A stretch of DNA of 64,000 bases from Pholis gunnellus. Taxonomy: Eukaryota > Chordata > Actinopteri > Perciformes > Pholidae. The stretch lies in NCBI GenBank assembly GCA_910591455.2, contig OU342809.1, positions 14,317,519 through 14,381,518 on the forward strand, given 5' to 3'. How positions within the stretch are numbered: the stretch's first letter is position 1; every line of letters begins with the position of its first letter. The translations under genes were made by a program, and so were the position numbers. Shown here one piece after another: positions 60,584 to 64,000 of the stretch. The notes under the pieces were generated by a model, which saw only the letters and a program-made list of their open reading frames with translations, did no database searches and was not told the origin of the DNA.

Positions 60584-62004
60584 ACCTACATAGGGGGGGA
60601 TTTCATGCCAATTGTATCAAAATGGAAAGACATTGCATCTCTCTCTCTCTGTCTGCTCTGACGGGTTTTTGTTTTAGCAAAAGGATGAAGGGATCAATAA
60701 CAAGTCTGTCTCCAGCTAAGACACACATAGACATGCTGTCATCTGATATTGGAACACATCACAAACTATGGTATCATTTGACATCAATGGGCTGTGTTAT
60801 AGCTTTACCGCCAAGATTTTTTTCACAGGGATTTCCTTTATCTTGCACCTAAACTGAAACTTGACTACTGCACAAGAATTGTGTTTTATTTATTCTGGAT
60901 TTGAGATTACATGAAATTCTTTCCTGTTAGGGATCAAACTAATGTGGGTGCTTTTGATTGTAGGATGTCTTTTTTTACTTTAAATCAGAACTGGGGCAGC
61001 TATAGTATTTACTGAGCCGATTAGCCTCGCTCTTCAGGGCTCAGAGAAGAGCAGCTATCTCCAAGATGGATAAGCCTTGCGGGGCTGCCCTGATGTACAA
61101 AATGAAATGCCAACAAATTAAACTGAAAAATGGGTTATTATATAGAAGTAATTTAAACCTGCACCTTTTGATGAACATATGAGGGTAAATAACAGCAATG
61201 ATTGCAGACAAAATCCAACAACATCTCTCAGGCTTCAGGGTTTAGTTTTTTGATGCAGCTAATCCAGGGTTTATCATAAATTGAACACGTGCTGATAAAG
61301 TGTCACATGGAATCATAATTAGAGACGGAGATGAGGCTGTCAAAAATGGCAACACTGTTTATCCCAATGTTCTGCTTGTCTTGTTTCATTTTTGCAGATC
61401 TCTTGTTCTGTGTCTGTCTTTTTCGACATGCAGGGGCAGTTGATCAATATGCATTTCGCTATCTGTTACACTGGGCCGAGTGAATGCTGCTGAGAGAAAG
61501 CAGGGCAACTTGGTATCTTGACACACACAGGAGCTAAGTGGATTATCTTCATATTGCTGGAGGGTTCTGCTCTGCATAGAGTGAGGGAACAGCAGCTTCC
61601 TCACTGATGCAGCAGTGTACATGTTGGAGCTATTCTGCCTGTTTCCTGCAGGAAACATGCGCTGGTGTGGTTAATGACATCATCACGCACCTGCCAAAGC
61701 AATTCTTACCGCATGTGTGTGGCTAGAACTTTGCCCGTTGTGAAGTCATGTGGATAAACCGTATAATGGAAGTGTTATTTATACTTGGGCACGCATCCAG
61801 CTGTAAGAACCACTCAGAAAGAGAAGCAACCCCAAAAACAAAGACCTTATGCTGCCCTTCATGTTGGCGTCCATGTCTCTTCATTACTATCCCTCATTCA
61901 ATTATCCTGTCGCTGAGGATGGCGGCCAGATGACTCAGTGTGATCAAGCCAGAGGATTCATTCAGTGGTAATCAAATCATTGCTTATGACGTGATGTACT
62001 GACT

Positions 62005-62029
62005 GTGTGTGTGTGTGTGTGTGTGTGTA
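62005..62029. repeat. (GT)n microsatellite
   Basis: Twelve GT units. Confidence 0.9.
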
Positions 62030-62328
62030 TACATGTGACTTAATGGCAATGTGCAATAGTTTGAGTCAAAAGGAGTGCTTATCCATCAAAAAACTCGACA
62101 CACTGAAACATGAGTTATTATCAGCGTTTGGAGATTATTCATGATTAAGAATATCATTGTAGTTTCCATTCCTGATCTGATGCACCCTACGATAGAGCCG
62201 CCAGTATACACATGGACGAGGGTTGAACAGTATGGGGGAGGGTTAGCAGAATGACATCATACTGAGAGAATTGATTACTGCCCTGTAACAATGGTAGAGG
62301 AGGAGAAGGCAGATAACATTTTGTCTGC

Positions 62329-63567
62329 ACTCTAAACAATTTCACCGTAAAATAACGGTAACTTACTGGCAGCAGGGACGCCAGTAATTTACTGTTTTTT
62401 ACGGTGAAGCTACCGTAATTTACTTTTACGGTATCTTACCGTATACTGGATTACGTTATGTGTTAGTATAACTGGGTTTTACATTGATTTTACGGAATAT
62501 GCCCGATTGTTACCCTTTATTTACAGGGTAATACACCCCAATACATTTCTATTTAATTCCCAACAAATAAAAGAATAACAATAGACATTCAATACATAAT
62601 TGTTGCAGTTTAATACATGTTCTCAAGAGAAATAATAAAGGGACATTTGTATTACATCACAAAACTCACAATGTACTGCATGTTTAGAAGAAAACAAATA
62701 AAATCATAAAATCTTTAATGACCGGTTTAACTGAACTCATGAGGATAACCTCAGACCAGTAGCGCCGAGATCGAAAAGTGGCCGATGGTATGCTACTGTT
62801 GTTCAGTGGTGGGTACCTATCATTGGGGTGGTATGCTACTGTTCAGCAGTATGAATCTATCCCTCGAGTGGTATGCTACCGTTGTTCAGCAGTAGGTAAG
62901 GTTGGCTCTGCCAATATTAGCAACCTAATGTAATGAAACAGACCAAGTGAAACATTATCTGAGATGTTAACAATTCAATAATCACGAAGACAAAACTATG
63001 GAAGACCATTTCTGAAAGCAAAAAATAAATAAATAATAGTTATTGTTTTTTTTTATTTTTGTGATTTTTTTTTTTTGCTGGTGGAAATGGGTTTCCATAC
63101 AAAACAATACTGGCGACTTTGAATTTCGGATGATAAGCGTAAGTTACCTCGGCTCCTCGGTTGATCTCCACATGGCTGTTGCTCAGAATGATGAACTGAA
63201 GCTGTTGTGTCCAAAGTTACGTTCACGAGCAGTCGGTTATGTCTTGTCACTCAAAAATGACTTTTAGGCAATGAACAGTTTGAATAATAAAAAATATTCT
63301 ATCGTCATTACAGACACATTAACCTACAACAGACAGTACGATGAAGATGGATTGTGATTCACTGAACTTGTATAGAGAAGCGTGTATCCACCTCTTCACA
63401 GAAAATACGTATCATGCTGATCAATTACAGTAGTCTGCTGTTATGGTTAATTGACAGCATTAACTGTTAATTTATGATGAACATTTAACTCTATGTTACA
63501 GTTATTATGAAATAATGTAAGATACTGTTTTAAATCCACCGTAAATTTACAGCAATTCATTACAGTG
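62329..63567. mobile_element. Probable non-autonomous element with related inverted ends
   Basis: The left end begins CACTCTAAACAATTTCACCG and continues into ACGGTAAC. The right end, read from the other strand, begins CACTGTAATGAATTGCTGTA and continues TTTACGGTGGATTT. Both ends therefore start CACT and lead to an ACCGTAAA/TTTACGGT box. Just inside the left end is a foldback: TTACTGGC...GCCAGTAA, and TACGGT/ACCGTA words recur at 62341-62455. Fish genomes contain many related ACGGTAAA-type elements. No transposase is seen within the 1.24 kb; the age and target duplication are unclear. Confidence 0.5.
62787..62898. repeat. Short tandem repeat, about 43-bp unit, three copies
   Basis: Three copies start GGTATGCTACTGTT or GGTATGCTACCGTT at 62787, 62830 and 62870. 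Each is followed by a TTCAGYAGT-like word. Units vary in length (43, 40, about 29). It sits inside the element above. Confidence 0.8.
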
Positions 63568-64000
63568 TGTATGTAACTGTGGAAATGAGTGTTTGGTGCT
63601 TTTGGTGCATCTGGTCTGAGCGACTACATCCAGTGATTCAGTAATTCACATCTCATAATCTTTTAGTCACACAATGAAATGGAGTCAAAGTGTCACTTTT
63701 AAATGTACACACAACACACACCTTTATCACTGCCACAACTGAAAGTAACCTTATCTCGAGGTCCTCCTGCTGAATCAGTTTATACACCTTCCATATATTC
63801 CTACCTCTTATGGGTGATTATAGGCTATGAATGAGAAACACAGGCACAGATGGCATTTCATTATTTCTTTCTTTTACTGATGTTGTCTCAGTATCTGACA
63901 CTTTATATTCCTGTCCCACTACAGGAAAGTCTTTTGCTTTTTCTTTCTCTCCACTTCCCTTTTTGCTTATTTGTACCGTGCTAGTTTCACTATAATAGTC
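63568..64000. other. Window end, nothing recognised
   Basis: No supported exon or repeat. Confidence 0.4.

Larger units (their letters stand above)
58661..62327. other. Probable intron or intergenic stretch with microsatellites
   Basis: No supported exon. Contains a G run at 59020-59043, (GT)n at 59946-59980, (AT)n at 60557-60583 and (GT)n at 62005-62028. Otherwise unremarkable. Confidence 0.45.

Noticed and set aside
63043..63267. Frame beginning MFFFIFVIFFFC
   Set aside because: Poly-T artefact inside the transposon-like element.
1..64000. CRISPR arrays, tRNA and rRNA genes, endogenous viral genes
   Set aside because: No regular direct repeats with unique spacers; no recognisable cloverleaf or rRNA core; no viral polymerase, envelope or capsid frames.

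Overview
The window looks like nuclear DNA from a ray-finned (percomorph-type) fish. Genes are split into short exons by GT-AG introns, dinucleotide microsatellites are dense, and several repeat types common in teleosts are present. The gene order leptin, rbm28, prrt4, impdh1 is the leptin neighbourhood known from vertebrates. No prokaryotic feature, CRISPR array or virus was seen. The first 21 kb is gene-poor. It holds microsatellites, two copies of a dispersed repeat, a widespread teleost repeat at about 6.0-6.6 kb, a degraded DNA-transposon patch at 8.7-9.1 kb, an isolated CRE plus TATA patch near 11.0-11.25 kb, and several hairpin-forming inverted repeats. I cannot support any protein-coding gene there. 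From 21.2 to 29.7 kb lie leptin (+ strand, one non-coding and two coding exons, 161 aa) and, tail to tail with it, rbm28 (- strand, 20 coding exons, about 790 aa, four RRM domains). A degraded LINE fragment sits just upstream of rbm28. A TMEM53/DUF829-family gene (- strand, 289 aa) fills 32-34.3 kb. prrt4 (+ strand, 973 aa, two coding exons) fills 38.2-43.1 kb. impdh1 (- strand, 45.7-51.1 kb) can be rebuilt completely. It has 14 exons encoding the usual 513-aa enzyme, plus an upstream exon encoding the N-terminal extension known from the retinal IMPDH1 isoform. A second LINE tail (52.8-53.3 kb) separates it from a compact RIP-kinase gene with a C-terminal CARD (- strand, 53.5-56.3 kb, 438 aa). 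At 57.4-58.7 kb the 5' end of another + strand gene begins; I do not recognise it. The last 5 kb is non-coding and ends in a 1.2-kb element with related ACGGTAA-type ends. The genes do not form one pathway. They cover energy-balance signalling (leptin), ribosome biogenesis (rbm28), guanine nucleotide synthesis (impdh1), a neuronal-type membrane protein (prrt4), a hydrolase-fold protein and innate immune signalling (CARD kinase). All exon joins were derived by hand from splice sites and reading phase; every internal phase closed without a frameshift.
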